Origin: JAWLDA01 sp041686855
GTDB lineage: Bacteria > Bacillota > Limnochordia > DTU080 > RSA5
DNA length: 15,949 nucleotides
Assembly (NCBI GenBank): GCA_041686855.1
Contig: JAWLDA010000026.1
Location: forward strand, 1 to 15,949
Direction of reading: 5' to 3'
This document shows, piece by piece, positions 1 to 9,445 of the stretch. The position numbers and the translations under genes are program-made. Numbering within the stretch: position 1 is the stretch's first letter; each line of letters opens with the position of its first letter. The notes under the pieces are model-generated. The model did no database searches and was not told where the DNA came from. It worked only from the letters and a program-made list of their open reading frames with translations.

Positions 1-51
1 TTTGCCGGTTACGAGCCGGATATCTACATCCGTCCACTTGCCGGCAGTTAG
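1..51 (+). CDS. possible C-terminal end of a plus-strand gene (partial)
   Basis: Reading frame +1 is open from the first base to a TAG at 49-51 and encodes FAGYEPDIYIRPLAGS. The composition is protein-like, and the placement would make it convergent with the minus-strand gene ending at 317. Sixteen residues are too few to assign a family, and an open run this short could be chance. The rest of the gene would lie left of the window. Confidence 0.25.
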   Translation, partial: FAGYEPDIYIRPLAGS

Positions 52-316
52 TCAGTCAAAAAACATGGCGAACACTCCTAAAGGGTGCGGAAAGCGAGTT
101 AGAGTCACGAGATTTAATAAAAAGTCTTACGACCCTGAGAGCAGCTTTTCATGAACCGTCGTTCGAAATCCTATGATACGCAAGGAATTCACCCTGTTTT
201 TCAACTTGGTCGTTGGTGGCGATGTCCCTTTTAAGGTAACAGGGGAGCGCTGCTCACCCCATCAAGTGGTTGACACTGGCGTAACAGAGGATGGCCTCCA
301 ATCATTCTCTGTCGCC
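52..316. other. non-coding stretch, nothing clearly identified
   Basis: I see no convincing gene here. A 29-codon frame from the ATG at 65 has no ribosome binding site or recognisable family. An AT-rich patch lies near 108-130. The one structured element is an imperfect GC-rich hairpin at 242-260, listed separately. Confidence 0.5.
242..260 (-). terminator. imperfect hairpin downstream of the beta-propeller gene
   Basis: GGGGAGC (242-248) pairs with GCT (252-254) plus CCCC (257-260), with a CA bulge and a GCT loop. It lies about 57 bases past the minus-strand stop at 317. The minus-strand sequence after it (TGTTACCTTAAAA) is only weakly T-rich, so it is at best a poor intrinsic terminator. 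Confidence 0.3.
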
Positions 317-1717
317 TCAAAAGGCGTCGGAATCCCCTTTTAACGCAGAACTCCCTTTCCGGCGGAACTGAATCGCGTAGAGATCTGCGTCTTTCAACGT
401 GAAGTGGAGACGCACCGGCGTGCCGGCGAGCGCTCGAACGTCGCTTCCAGCACTCCATTGGATCCGGCGTTCGATAGCGTCACCGTATATCGGGTCGGTA
501 CATTCGAAGCCCTCGATCGGTTTTCCGGCGACGTCCTGTATCTCGACCCGGATGTGGCCGACGGCGGATGTACTGAAATTGATGACCAAGTCATCTCCAT
601 CAAAGATGAGCGGTTTCGTTGTGAAACTCCCGCCACTATAACCTGAGTTAACCGAGGCAAATCCATCGAGGCGCATGGTTCCCCGGCGAACACGAGCTGT
701 CGAATGCAAATAGTGCTCAGACCAGTAGAGCGAGAGCGTCCGCGAATCTGTTTGCAGCATTCCTGAAGCAGTCATGATGTTTCGATCGGTCCAGTTCTCC
801 GGTTCCAACCCGGGGCGAATAAAGGCCTCCAAGAACTTTCTTTCCCATGTATGCCCATCTCGACTGGTCATGAAGACCCCGTCCGACACCCCGGGCAGCG
901 TGCTCTGAGGCGCCACCGGCCCACGTCGTCCCGGAACGAAGCGCATTGGAAACGCGAAGTAAATATGAGGCGCTCGCGTGTATGGCGTCGCCGCATTTGT
1001 ATACAGGTGCTCCTCAGTTTCCGGGTGGCAAACAATGTTTTCCGGGAGTGTCCAATGGCGAAAGTCCAGTGATATGCTGCGTCGAATCGTCCGAACGCGC
1101 TCATTCGGTCCGATTCGGGCGGACCCCCTCATATAGGCCACGTAGCAACCTCGAGTTGCGTCCCAAAAAGCAACATTTTGAGAATCGAATGGCCCGTGGG
1201 TGAGGACGGGGGAATCGTGCATGACACGCCATACGATTCCATCCGCCGAGCACAACGCCCATAGCGGCCCTCCTGCCAAAGCCTTAAAGCGTTCATCGGC
1301 GGGAGCGTCCGGATTGGGATCGAGAAAAGGAGAGAAATTGTGGGTTCCAAGCTTCACCCCTCGGCCATCCCACACTATGTTGTTTTCACGGGAACCGTTT
1401 AGTTCAACAATCCCCAATGAAGGTCGCTCCCAGCGCACCCCGTCGGAGCTTTGGGCATAACATACATAGCAGTCGTCGGCATCCCCGGCGCCGAGAGGAC
1501 GAGGGTTGGGCCAGCCGCGATAGTACATATGAAAAGAGCCGGCGTGTTCCAAAACTGTGACGTAACCGCTACCTCGACCTTCCCATGGGGCGTCGAACTC
1601 ATACGCAACCTCTTGTAGTGAAGGTGGATGCAGTTTGAGATGAGCCCCGTCCAACTCTTCGATTAACCAATCATCTACAAACAACTCCCGTCGAGACCCA
1701 ATTACCCGTACCATCAT
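317..1717 (-). CDS. five-bladed-propeller glycosidase-like protein (GH32/GH43/sialidase-like fold)
   Basis: This protein of about 466 residues begins with an R-x-L-F-V-D-D-x-L-I motif at residues 10-19, typical of a group of uncharacterised beta-propeller proteins usually annotated as glycosyl hydrolase family 32/43-like. Three Asp-box-like S-x-DG-x-x-W repeats lie near residues 89-95, 156-162 and 284-290, in line with propeller blades. After about residue 350 the sequence looks like a beta-sandwich (VINFSTSAVGHIRVEIQD), the usual C-terminal partner in GH32-type enzymes. There is no signal peptide, so it is predicted to be cytoplasmic. The ATG at 1717 is preceded by AAAGGGG six bases upstream, and a second ATG follows at once at 1714. 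It stands alone, about 200 bases after the next gene upstream. The fold class is fairly safe. The substrate is unknown and catalytic residues cannot be assigned from sequence alone. Confidence 0.75.
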   Translation of the reverse strand: MMVRVIGSRRELFVDDWLIEELDGAHLKLHPPSLQEVAYEFDAPWEGRGSGYVTVLEHAGSFHMYYRGWPNPRPLGAGDADDCYVCYAQSSDGVRWERPSLGIVELNGSRENNIVWDGRGVKLGTHNFSPFLDPNPDAPADERFKALAGGPLWALCSADGIVWRVMHDSPVLTHGPFDSQNVAFWDATRGCYVAYMRGSARIGPNERVRTIRRSISLDFRHWTLPENIVCHPETEEHLYTNAATPYTRAPHIYFAFPMRFVPGRRGPVAPQSTLPGVSDGVFMTSRDGHTWERKFLEAFIRPGLEPENWTDRNIMTASGMLQTDSRTLSLYWSEHYLHSTARVRRGTMRLDGFASVNSGYSGGSFTTKPLIFDGDDLVINFSTSAVGHIRVEIQDVAGKPIEGFECTDPIYGDAIERRIQWSAGSDVRALAGTPVRLHFTLKDADLYAIQFRRKGSSALKGDSDAF

Positions 1718-1919
1718 TAGCCGCCCCTTTCGAAGAAATACCTATGATGCCGGAAATCCGCTACCCATCCCCATAGAATGGAAAGGACCACGCACACGTC
1801 CCCGTAGGCAACATAGATACGCCCGAAGCTATCGCTGGGCTGGAGTGTGGGGATAACTCCATAAAAGACCGACAGAGTTCTTTAACCGGCGCAAAGCCAA
1901 ACACCTTCCTGATCAAACA
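1718..1919. other. intergenic spacer, probable promoter region of the beta-propeller gene
   Basis: This 202-base gap separates two minus-strand genes. It holds a weak inverted repeat, TGGAGT (1841-1846) with ACTCCA (1856-1861), just past the end of the membrane-protein gene. I find no convincing -35/-10 pair. Confidence 0.35.
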
Positions 1920-2765
1920 CTACATTGCCCAGTCGTACTCAATATGCTTGATTCGTGCCCGCCAATATGGAGCTCGGCCTTCGGGAAGGAGCCAAGCCAC
2001 TTCGCCCTTTATTGGAATTTTCATCCCGTCTTGCTCTTGATACGCCCAGAAGCGGCCTTCCCACGGCGTTGCAATCTGCTCACCGTCGACAGAGCGGAAG
2101 CGACCGTCGGATCTAACGCTTGTGATAAACCCTTCTTCGTTAAAGTGAAACTCCAGCGTCACACGGGTGGATCCGTCCGTCAACGTGGCGTACGCTGATG
2201 ACTCGTCGATTGCTTCCCAGTGGACGCCTTGGCTGGGTAGGAGGGCTGTTGGGTACCACGCGGCTTCGGCCAAATAGCGCATCAATTCACCGTGCGCGAG
2301 CTCAGGTGTTTGCGGTTCGTTAACGACTGACATGAGACCCAGGAGCTTGCCGTAGAGGAGCCCTTCACCGCCAATGTATCCGTCATGTACAAAGACATTG
2401 ATTCCCGGACCCATGCGAATGCGGGCATCCCATAGAAATCCTGGCGCGGAAGTGGCCGAGATCTGCTTTGACGTGAACGGGGCCCATCGCTCACCAGTCT
2501 CCTCCATGTTGAATTGACCTTCGTGCGCAATGGTGGCCTTTCCGATCAGGGGTTGTCCCTCGGGTAGGACTACACGAAAAAACCGTTGCACAGGTGGGGG
2601 TAGCCGCTCTAGTAGTTCACTGCTGTATGCATTGTTCTGCGTTGGAGACGCCGATGTTTCTAAACGTCGTTGCACCTCTAGCGTCTCAGTTTGCCACCGA
2701 ACTGATCCAAAGAAGATCGCACCACTGATAATCACGACGAGTCCAAGGATCGTGAAGAGAATCAT
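1920..2765 (-). CDS. membrane-anchored DUF6544/DUF6920-like protein
   Basis: From the ATG at 2765 this is a 281-residue protein. One hydrophobic segment at about residues 1-20 (ILFTILGLVVIISGAIFF) should anchor it in the cytoplasmic membrane, with the rest outside. The body has hallmarks I associate with the DUF6544/DUF6920 family: LPPPVQRFFR (55-64), PGFLWDARIRM (108-118), GELMRYLAEAAWYPTALLPSQG (159-180), TPWEGRF (233-239) and a closing PYWRARI. Molecular function is unknown for the family as I know it. The start is uncertain. An in-frame ATG at 2867 would add 34 residues beginning MCPCPHCHLFD, and a GTG at 2777 is also possible; none has a good ribosome binding site. I prefer 2765 because it puts the membrane helix at the N-terminus. 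It lies downstream of the UvrA-like gene, past a hairpin, so it may be its own transcription unit. Confidence 0.75.
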   Translation of the reverse strand: MILFTILGLVVIISGAIFFGSVRWQTETLEVQRRLETSASPTQNNAYSSELLERLPPPVQRFFRVVLPEGQPLIGKATIAHEGQFNMEETGERWAPFTSKQISATSAPGFLWDARIRMGPGINVFVHDGYIGGEGLLYGKLLGLMSVVNEPQTPELAHGELMRYLAEAAWYPTALLPSQGVHWEAIDESSAYATLTDGSTRVTLEFHFNEEGFITSVRSDGRFRSVDGEQIATPWEGRFWAYQEQDGMKIPIKGEVAWLLPEGRAPYWRARIKHIEYDWAM

Positions 2766-2906
2766 TTTAAGCCACACGGTAGCTCGCCCCAATCTGGTGA
2801 GAGTATCGACGGGTCGACTTCCATAAATAACCGTATCAAAGAGGTGGCAATGAGGGCAGGGGCACATGTCATTTGAGATATGTCCGGAAATTGCACCATA
2901 GTGAAA

Positions 2907-2934
2907 GCCCCACCGGAAGCGGTTCCAGTGGGGC
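2907..2934 (-). terminator. hairpin terminator after the UvrA-like gene
   Basis: GCCCCAC (2907-2913) pairs perfectly with GTGGGGC (2928-2934). After one mismatch, GGAA (2915-2918) pairs with TTCC (2923-2926) around a GCGG loop. On the minus strand the stem is followed by TTTCACTAT, a short, weak U-tract. It starts about 25 bases after the minus-strand stop at 2959, the expected place for a terminator of the arsR operon. Confidence 0.6.
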
Positions 2935-2958
2935 CTGTGGTGTGAATGAGAACTTCGA

Positions 2959-5343
<2,385 letters not shown>

Positions 5344-5349
5344 GCTCGT

Positions 5350-5772
5350 TCAGTCTCCTTCTATCAGTTCCTGCAGTTGCCCCACCATATGTATCCAGCC
5401 GCTCTTGGCACCGCCGATCTCTTGCTTTGCATCGGGTTGGAAGCCGCTCTGTTCTAATTGTAGTCGGGTGCCGCCGTCAGCTGATTCTGTCAACATCCAG
5501 GTTACTGTGGTGTTGTGGTGTGACTCCGTCTCGACGACCCAGGAGTAGGAGAGGCGATGTGGCTCGTCCACTACGAGGACCTCGCAATCGACGATCACAG
5601 TAAAACTAGGATCTGGTTGCATGCGAAACTGGAATTTGTGCCCAACAACGGGTTGAAAGTCGCTCGTTTCAAACAACATCCACTTGGAGAGTGTGGCGGA
5701 GTCAGTTAAGGCATGCCAAACTCGCTCGATTGGGCTTTTCAGTTCAACGTCCAGCGAAACAGTCTCACTCAT
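5350..5772 (-). CDS. SRPBCC / AHSA1-like (START-fold) domain protein
   Basis: This 140-residue protein covers one SRPBCC domain. It opens with the typical beta-strand and helix VSLDVELKSPIERVWHALTD, then LSKWML (about residues 29-34). It continues with HKFQFRM and DCEVLVVDEPHRLSYSWV, and ends with SGWIHMVGQLQELIEGD on the long C-terminal helix. The fold forms a deep hydrophobic cavity that usually binds a small lipophilic ligand; members of this subfamily commonly sit next to an ArsR regulator. There is no signal peptide or membrane segment. The start overlaps the end of arsR by eight bases and the stop is six bases before the UvrA-like gene, so the three are almost certainly translated from one mRNA. 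The ligand is unknown; ligand capture or signalling for the cassette is inference. Confidence 0.88.
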   Translation of the reverse strand: MSETVSLDVELKSPIERVWHALTDSATLSKWMLFETSDFQPVVGHKFQFRMQPDPSFTVIVDCEVLVVDEPHRLSYSWVVETESHHNTTVTWMLTESADGGTRLQLEQSGFQPDAKQEIGGAKSGWIHMVGQLQELIEGD

Positions 5773-6079
5773 GCTCTTCCTCCTCTAGTAAGTGCTTCAA
5801 ACGATCAATTCGTTCCGTCCAGAACTGCTCGTAGAACGAAACCCACTCCTGAATCTCGCGTAGCGGGGCGGCGTTGAGTTGATACCGGGTTTCCCGTCCC
5901 ACCTTGCGGTTCTCCACAAGACCGGCCTCCCTGAGGATCGCCAGGTGTTTGGAGACCGCAGTACGGCCCATGTTGAACTTGGCCGTCATTTCGTGGAGAG
6001 GCAACTCGTCGACTTCCGCCAGATAACGGAGCAGCTGACGACGCGTTGGGTCGGCGATCGCGCTGTAGACATCTCTCAT
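5765..6079 (-). CDS. ArsR-family transcriptional regulator
   Basis: This small winged-helix repressor of 104 residues starts MRDVYSAIADPTRRQLL, the classic ArsR N-terminus. The recognition helix lies in GRTAVSKHLAILREAGLV and is followed by the wing ENRKVGRETRYQL. It lacks the ELCVCDL-type metal-binding motif, so it is probably not a metal sensor; it resembles the ArsR group paired with SRPBCC proteins. I chose the ATG at 6079 because GAGG lies eight bases upstream; an in-frame GTG at 6085 sits too close to that site. Its last codons overlap the SRPBCC gene. It likely represses its own operon by binding the CACCA-type palindrome in the promoter just upstream, an inference from position and symmetry. 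Confidence 0.9.
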   Translation of the reverse strand: MRDVYSAIADPTRRQLLRYLAEVDELPLHEMTAKFNMGRTAVSKHLAILREAGLVENRKVGRETRYQLNAAPLREIQEWVSFYEQFWTERIDRLKHLLEEEEHE

Positions 6080-6116
6080 GGGCACGCCCTCGTTCGACTT
6101 GGATGCTGTGAAAGGG

Positions 6117-6167
6117 CACCATTTGCTGTCTTGTTAGAAGATATAGCACCAAATGGTGTCCTGTCAA
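6117..6167 (-). promoter_or_regulatory. arsR operon promoter with overlapping palindromic operator
   Basis: On the minus strand TTGACA (6167-6162) is followed after 16 bases by TATATC (6145-6140), close to the sigma70 consensus. The spacer holds CACCATTTGGTG (6158-6147), an imperfect palindrome with half-sites CACCA and TGGTG. Its CACCATTTG half recurs on the opposite strand at 6117-6125, giving a perfect nine-base inverted repeat with about 24 bases between the arms, the second arm lying just downstream of the -10. This is the expected layout for an autorepressed ArsR operon. The -35 box overlaps the stop region of the phosphoesterase gene. That ArsR binds here is inferred. Confidence 0.75.
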
Positions 6168-7237
6168 GGCGTGAATTCGAAGGGACGGGGGATCTTCAGG
6201 GTGCGCTCAGCCGGCTCATACCAGCCTCGGGGCGCGAAGTCCGACGTGTGAAGATAGCATTGTACAAGTACCTCATCACTCCCCTCAGTGAACGTGAGAA
6301 GGCGGCTCATCGGCACTGAGAGGCGGACGTGGTATTTGGTGAGGGCAGCGACGTTGATAAAATGAGTTCCCCACTTGGTCTCGACGTGCGATCGCCCACC
6401 CGTGCGGTCCTCCGGATTGGTATGTGTGTGCGCACCCAGCCAAAACGAGACAGCTCCGGGGTGTTTGGCGAGGTGGCCTTCGAATGCGTGCGCGTCCGGT
6501 ATCCCATCGACGAAGTAGAGGTAGGATGCACCCTTGGGCCCCCCGTCGGGAAAGTACCCATGGTAATGGGACTTCCATTCGCCGCACTCATCCTTGACGA
6601 AGCCCTCCCATGGTCCAGACGCCACGGTTGTCTCACGCAACATGTGGTGGTGGGCAGAGATAATGATGGTGTCGGGATTCTCCTCGACGTTCCGTTGCCA
6701 CCATTTAAAGGTCTCTTGGGTTACGGCCCCAGCGGGGTACCCGCCCCGTGTGCCGCGACCGATGGGTGGACCGCCGTCGTTGCGGTCGCCCATCATCAAA
6801 AAGAAGAGGTTGCCAACCTGAAACGAGTATCGTTCCCAAGTGCCTTTGATCGGATAGGGACGACGATCTGCATGTACGCCGGAGAAGGCGGTTGATTCGC
6901 CCGTAGGATCGACCCACTTGCGAAACCACCACTGGCATTCCTCGCCAGGCCCACTTGCGTCGTGGTTCCCCAAAAGATCGTACACGTCCTCGCGCCTGTG
7001 TGCTCGCAAACTCGCGTACTGCCGGACCACCTCTTGGCCTTCCTCGTCGTTGGGCGGACCCTGGCTTCCCGAGAGATCGCCAAGGTGAAGCATGATGTCC
7101 CACTCAAACGATGGGTCGTTCTCGCTTTGTCGGATGGCGTCGGCCAGGCTCTCCCGCCCGCGCCTTAAGTCTGTTCCTACGTGCGAGCAGGCACAGGTCC
7201 ACACCCGGAACCGCCGCGCATCTACAGTAGAAGTCAT
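6164..7237 (-). CDS. calcineurin-like metallophosphoesterase
   Basis: This 357-residue protein has the metallophosphoesterase signature in order: HLGDLSG with metal-bridging Asp54, GNHD (90-93), SAHHH (194-198) and a C-terminal GAHTHT (268-273) in place of the usual GHxH. The first motif, normally D-x-H, reads C17-S18-H19, so the Asp metal ligand appears replaced by Cys. The family hydrolyses phosphate mono- or diesters with a dinuclear metal centre; the substrate here is unknown. There is no signal peptide, so it is predicted to be cytoplasmic. The ATG at 7237 has AGGAGG seven bases upstream. It is divergent from the GH127 gene, and its stop overlaps the -35 box of the arsR promoter. Family assignment is firm; specificity is not. 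Confidence 0.85.
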   Translation of the reverse strand: MTSTVDARRFRVWTCACSHVGTDLRRGRESLADAIRQSENDPSFEWDIMLHLGDLSGSQGPPNDEEGQEVVRQYASLRAHRREDVYDLLGNHDASGPGEECQWWFRKWVDPTGESTAFSGVHADRRPYPIKGTWERYSFQVGNLFFLMMGDRNDGGPPIGRGTRGGYPAGAVTQETFKWWQRNVEENPDTIIISAHHHMLRETTVASGPWEGFVKDECGEWKSHYHGYFPDGGPKGASYLYFVDGIPDAHAFEGHLAKHPGAVSFWLGAHTHTNPEDRTGGRSHVETKWGTHFINVAALTKYHVRLSVPMSRLLTFTEGSDEVLVQCYLHTSDFAPRGWYEPAERTLKIPRPFEFTP

Positions 7238-7407
7238 CCTTTGGCCTCCTAATTTACAAAAGATCCGTTAAAACACCTCGAATTATTGTTGGTTGTGGGT
7301 GTCGAAAGACTGGGATGTTTTTTTATTATTTTACCTAAGAAGGAGATGGAGACCCAAACCTTGGAGAACGATTCGTAGCAGAAATCTGCTTTTAAAGGGG
7401 TGTGAGT
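7238..7407. promoter_or_regulatory. divergent intergenic region between phosphoesterase and GH127 genes
   Basis: This AT-rich spacer should hold promoters in both directions. A T-run leading into TATTAT (7324-7329) is a possible -10 for the plus strand, without a good -35. ACACC (7273-7277) and GGTGT (7298-7302) form a weak inverted repeat. A strong Shine-Dalgarno-like AAGAAGGAG (7337-7345) sits directly against an 11-codon mini-frame at 7346-7378. Confidence 0.4.
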
Positions 7408-9363
7408 GTGGGCGGTAACAGCAAGTCCGAAAAGCGCTGGGGAAACCAGGCCGATGCGTCCGCGGCGCGCAGGGAGTCTGGTCCGTTTCGTGTCTCCGAT
7501 TGGCCCCGGAGCCGTGCGACGTGCGCTCCGATACCGATGGGGAACGTCTCTACACAAGGTTTCCTGGGTGGGCGAGTCGACATGAACCTTAATAGCCTGC
7601 TCGCCGGAGTAGAGAGTCCCATCCCTAAAGGATTCGAGGGGAGAGTCACAGGGGGCGAACTTGATCCTGCCTGCAATCGACTGGCTGCGGACTCCGATTT
7701 GTACAAGTGGATCGAAGGTGCCTCCTATGTTTACGCCCGTACCGGAAACGCACGGTTGAAACGGGCGCTCGATCGAATTGTCACGAACGTAGTCGCGTGT
7801 CAAGAGCCCGACGGATATATCAATACGCAAGTGCCCCCGGGATCTCGTTTCGACCCAAAAATCAAGCACGATCTCTACATCGCAGGACACTTCTTTGAGG
7901 CCGCAGTTGCGCATCATCGGGCGACGGGCGAACTGACGCTTCTTGACGCGGCCAGACGGTGGGGCGAGTACTTGGTCAAAGAGTACGAAGCCGACAATCC
8001 GTACTTTAAAGATATCGGCAAAGGGGACCATCCGGAGTACGAGATTGGACTTTTGAGACTATACCGAGAGACAGGGCAGAAGGAGTTCTTGCGTCTCTCC
8101 TTAGCACTGACACGTGAGTTGAGTGAACTCGGCTCGGGGCTTACCGATGTACGGGCCGGCCGAGGACTGCACGCTGTGCGTGTCGGCTACCTACTGGCCG
8201 GGTGCGCCGACCTTTACTTAGAGACAGGCGCTCACGACCTGCTGGTTCATCTGCCCGGATTGTGGCAGGAGATCACAACCACTCGCCTGTACGTCACCGG
8301 AGGGATGGGCGTCGATGAGAACATCCCGGAGCGTCCATTCGTACTACCACAGTCTTTGGAGTCCCATTCCGCACGTGACGTCGCAGAGACTTGCGCTTCG
8401 GTCGCCCTCATGATGTTCTCGTGGCGTCTGCATTCCATTACTGGAGAGAGTCGCATCTTCGATGTGATCGAGAACACCTTGTACAATCACTATTTGGGCG
8501 CACTCGACCTCGACAACATGGGCAACTTTTACTACAACCCCCTGCGGGTCCTGGGCGATCAAACGGGGATGACGGACCACGGGGGGCCGAGGACCCAGCG
8601 GACACGGTTGCCGCGGATTCATTCGACCACGTGTTGTATTACAAATGCGTGGCGCTTCTTCGGCGCATTGCCGGAGTACCTATACTCAGCCGACGATCGG
8701 GGAGTTTACGTCAATCTGTACGAGACAGGTTCCGCCACGTATACTCTCGCGGACGGGGTCACCCTCACATTACGAGTTGAGACGCACTACCCGTATGACG
8801 GTCACGTTCGCATTCTCGTTGAGAGCGATACCAACGTACCGACTCTCGTGCGTCTGCGCATCCCCGCTTGGTGTACTCATGCCGAAGTGAGCGTCAACGA
8901 TGATTCGGTCAGCGACGCACATCCAACACCGGGCACTTACCTCACGTTAAAACGTGCGTGGAGGCCGGGTGACCGCATCGATTTGTCGATGGCGATGCCG
9001 GTGCGGATGCTCCACTCCGACCCTCGTATTCTCGACAACGCGGGCCAGGTAGCCTTCGCGCGAGGACCTTTGGTTTATGCCTTAGAGCAAGTCGACCACT
9101 CGTTCCCCCTCGAAGAGGCGCGGGTGCACCTTCACCAGGAGGCGTTGGATCGCTTGGCCGCCGTGGAGTGGCAGCCGGAGCTACTTGGAGGGATCAATCT
9201 CATTAAACTGCCGGGGCTGCGTCGAGTACGGCAGCAACGAGGGCCGGCGTACTCGGAGCTGGGGAAGTACGAACCCGTTCAACTTACTTTCATTCCGTTT
9301 TACGTACGAGCAAACCGGGCTCCACAGACGGCTTGGACGGTCATGGTTCCTCTTGCCCAATGA
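7408..9363 (+). CDS. GH127 glycoside hydrolase (beta-L-arabinofuranosidase, DUF1680)
   Basis: This protein of about 651 residues matches the GH127 family, whose characterised members (such as bifidobacterial HypBA1) release beta-L-arabinofuranose with a zinc-thiolate site and a cysteine nucleophile. The four expected ligands are present, numbered from the GTG at 7402: Glu329 and Cys331 in AETCAS, and Cys411-Cys412 in TTCCITN. Other hallmarks are the alpha/alpha-barrel segments DLYKWIEGASYVYARTGN and QEPDGYINT, YVTGGMGVDENIPERPF, and a C-terminal beta-domain (VRLRIPAWC). No signal peptide is seen, so it probably acts on imported oligosaccharides. AAAGGGG (7394-7400) is seven bases before the GTG at 7408, which I prefer to the GTG at 7402. 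The first 45 or so residues are polar and unlike the family. It stands alone, convergent with the M24 gene. Confidence 0.9.
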   Translation: MGGNSKSEKRWGNQADASAARRESGPFRVSDWPRSRATCAPIPMGNVSTQGFLGGRVDMNLNSLLAGVESPIPKGFEGRVTGGELDPACNRLAADSDLYKWIEGASYVYARTGNARLKRALDRIVTNVVACQEPDGYINTQVPPGSRFDPKIKHDLYIAGHFFEAAVAHHRATGELTLLDAARRWGEYLVKEYEADNPYFKDIGKGDHPEYEIGLLRLYRETGQKEFLRLSLALTRELSELGSGLTDVRAGRGLHAVRVGYLLAGCADLYLETGAHDLLVHLPGLWQEITTTRLYVTGGMGVDENIPERPFVLPQSLESHSARDVAETCASVALMMFSWRLHSITGESRIFDVIENTLYNHYLGALDLDNMGNFYYNPLRVLGDQTGMTDHGGPRTQRTRLPRIHSTTCCITNAWRFFGALPEYLYSADDRGVYVNLYETGSATYTLADGVTLTLRVETHYPYDGHVRILVESDTNVPTLVRLRIPAWCTHAEVSVNDDSVSDAHPTPGTYLTLKRAWRPGDRIDLSMAMPVRMLHSDPRILDNAGQVAFARGPLVYALEQVDHSFPLEEARVHLHQEALDRLAAVEWQPELLGGINLIKLPGLRRVRQQRGPAYSELGKYEPVQLTFIPFYVRANRAPQTAWTVMVPLAQ

Positions 9364-9372
9364 TTGACCCGA

Positions 9373-9406
9373 GTGCCGCTGGAGCGTTTGAAGCGTCCAG
9401 CGGCAC
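9373..9406. terminator. strong inverted repeat between convergent genes
   Basis: GTGCCGCTGGA (9373-9383) pairs perfectly with TCCAGCGGCAC (9396-9406) over 11 bases around a 12-base loop. It lies between the GH127 stop (9363) and the M24 stop (9446) and can serve both strands. Neither side has a T-run, so it is either a bidirectional hairpin needing another factor or a 3'-end stabiliser. Confidence 0.6.
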
Positions 9407-9445
9407 AGTCGCTCGTGTACTAGATATAAACTCTGGTTCGAGACC

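Noticed and set aside
313..326. CGCCT-CAAA-AGGCG hairpin at the beta-propeller stop codon
   Set aside because: Only five base pairs, overlapping the stop codon, with no T-run; this could easily be chance.
7249..8031. Minus-strand open frame (260 codons) across the GH127 5' region
   Set aside because: It lies opposite a well-supported gene and shows no domain. The first part is the AT-rich spacer.
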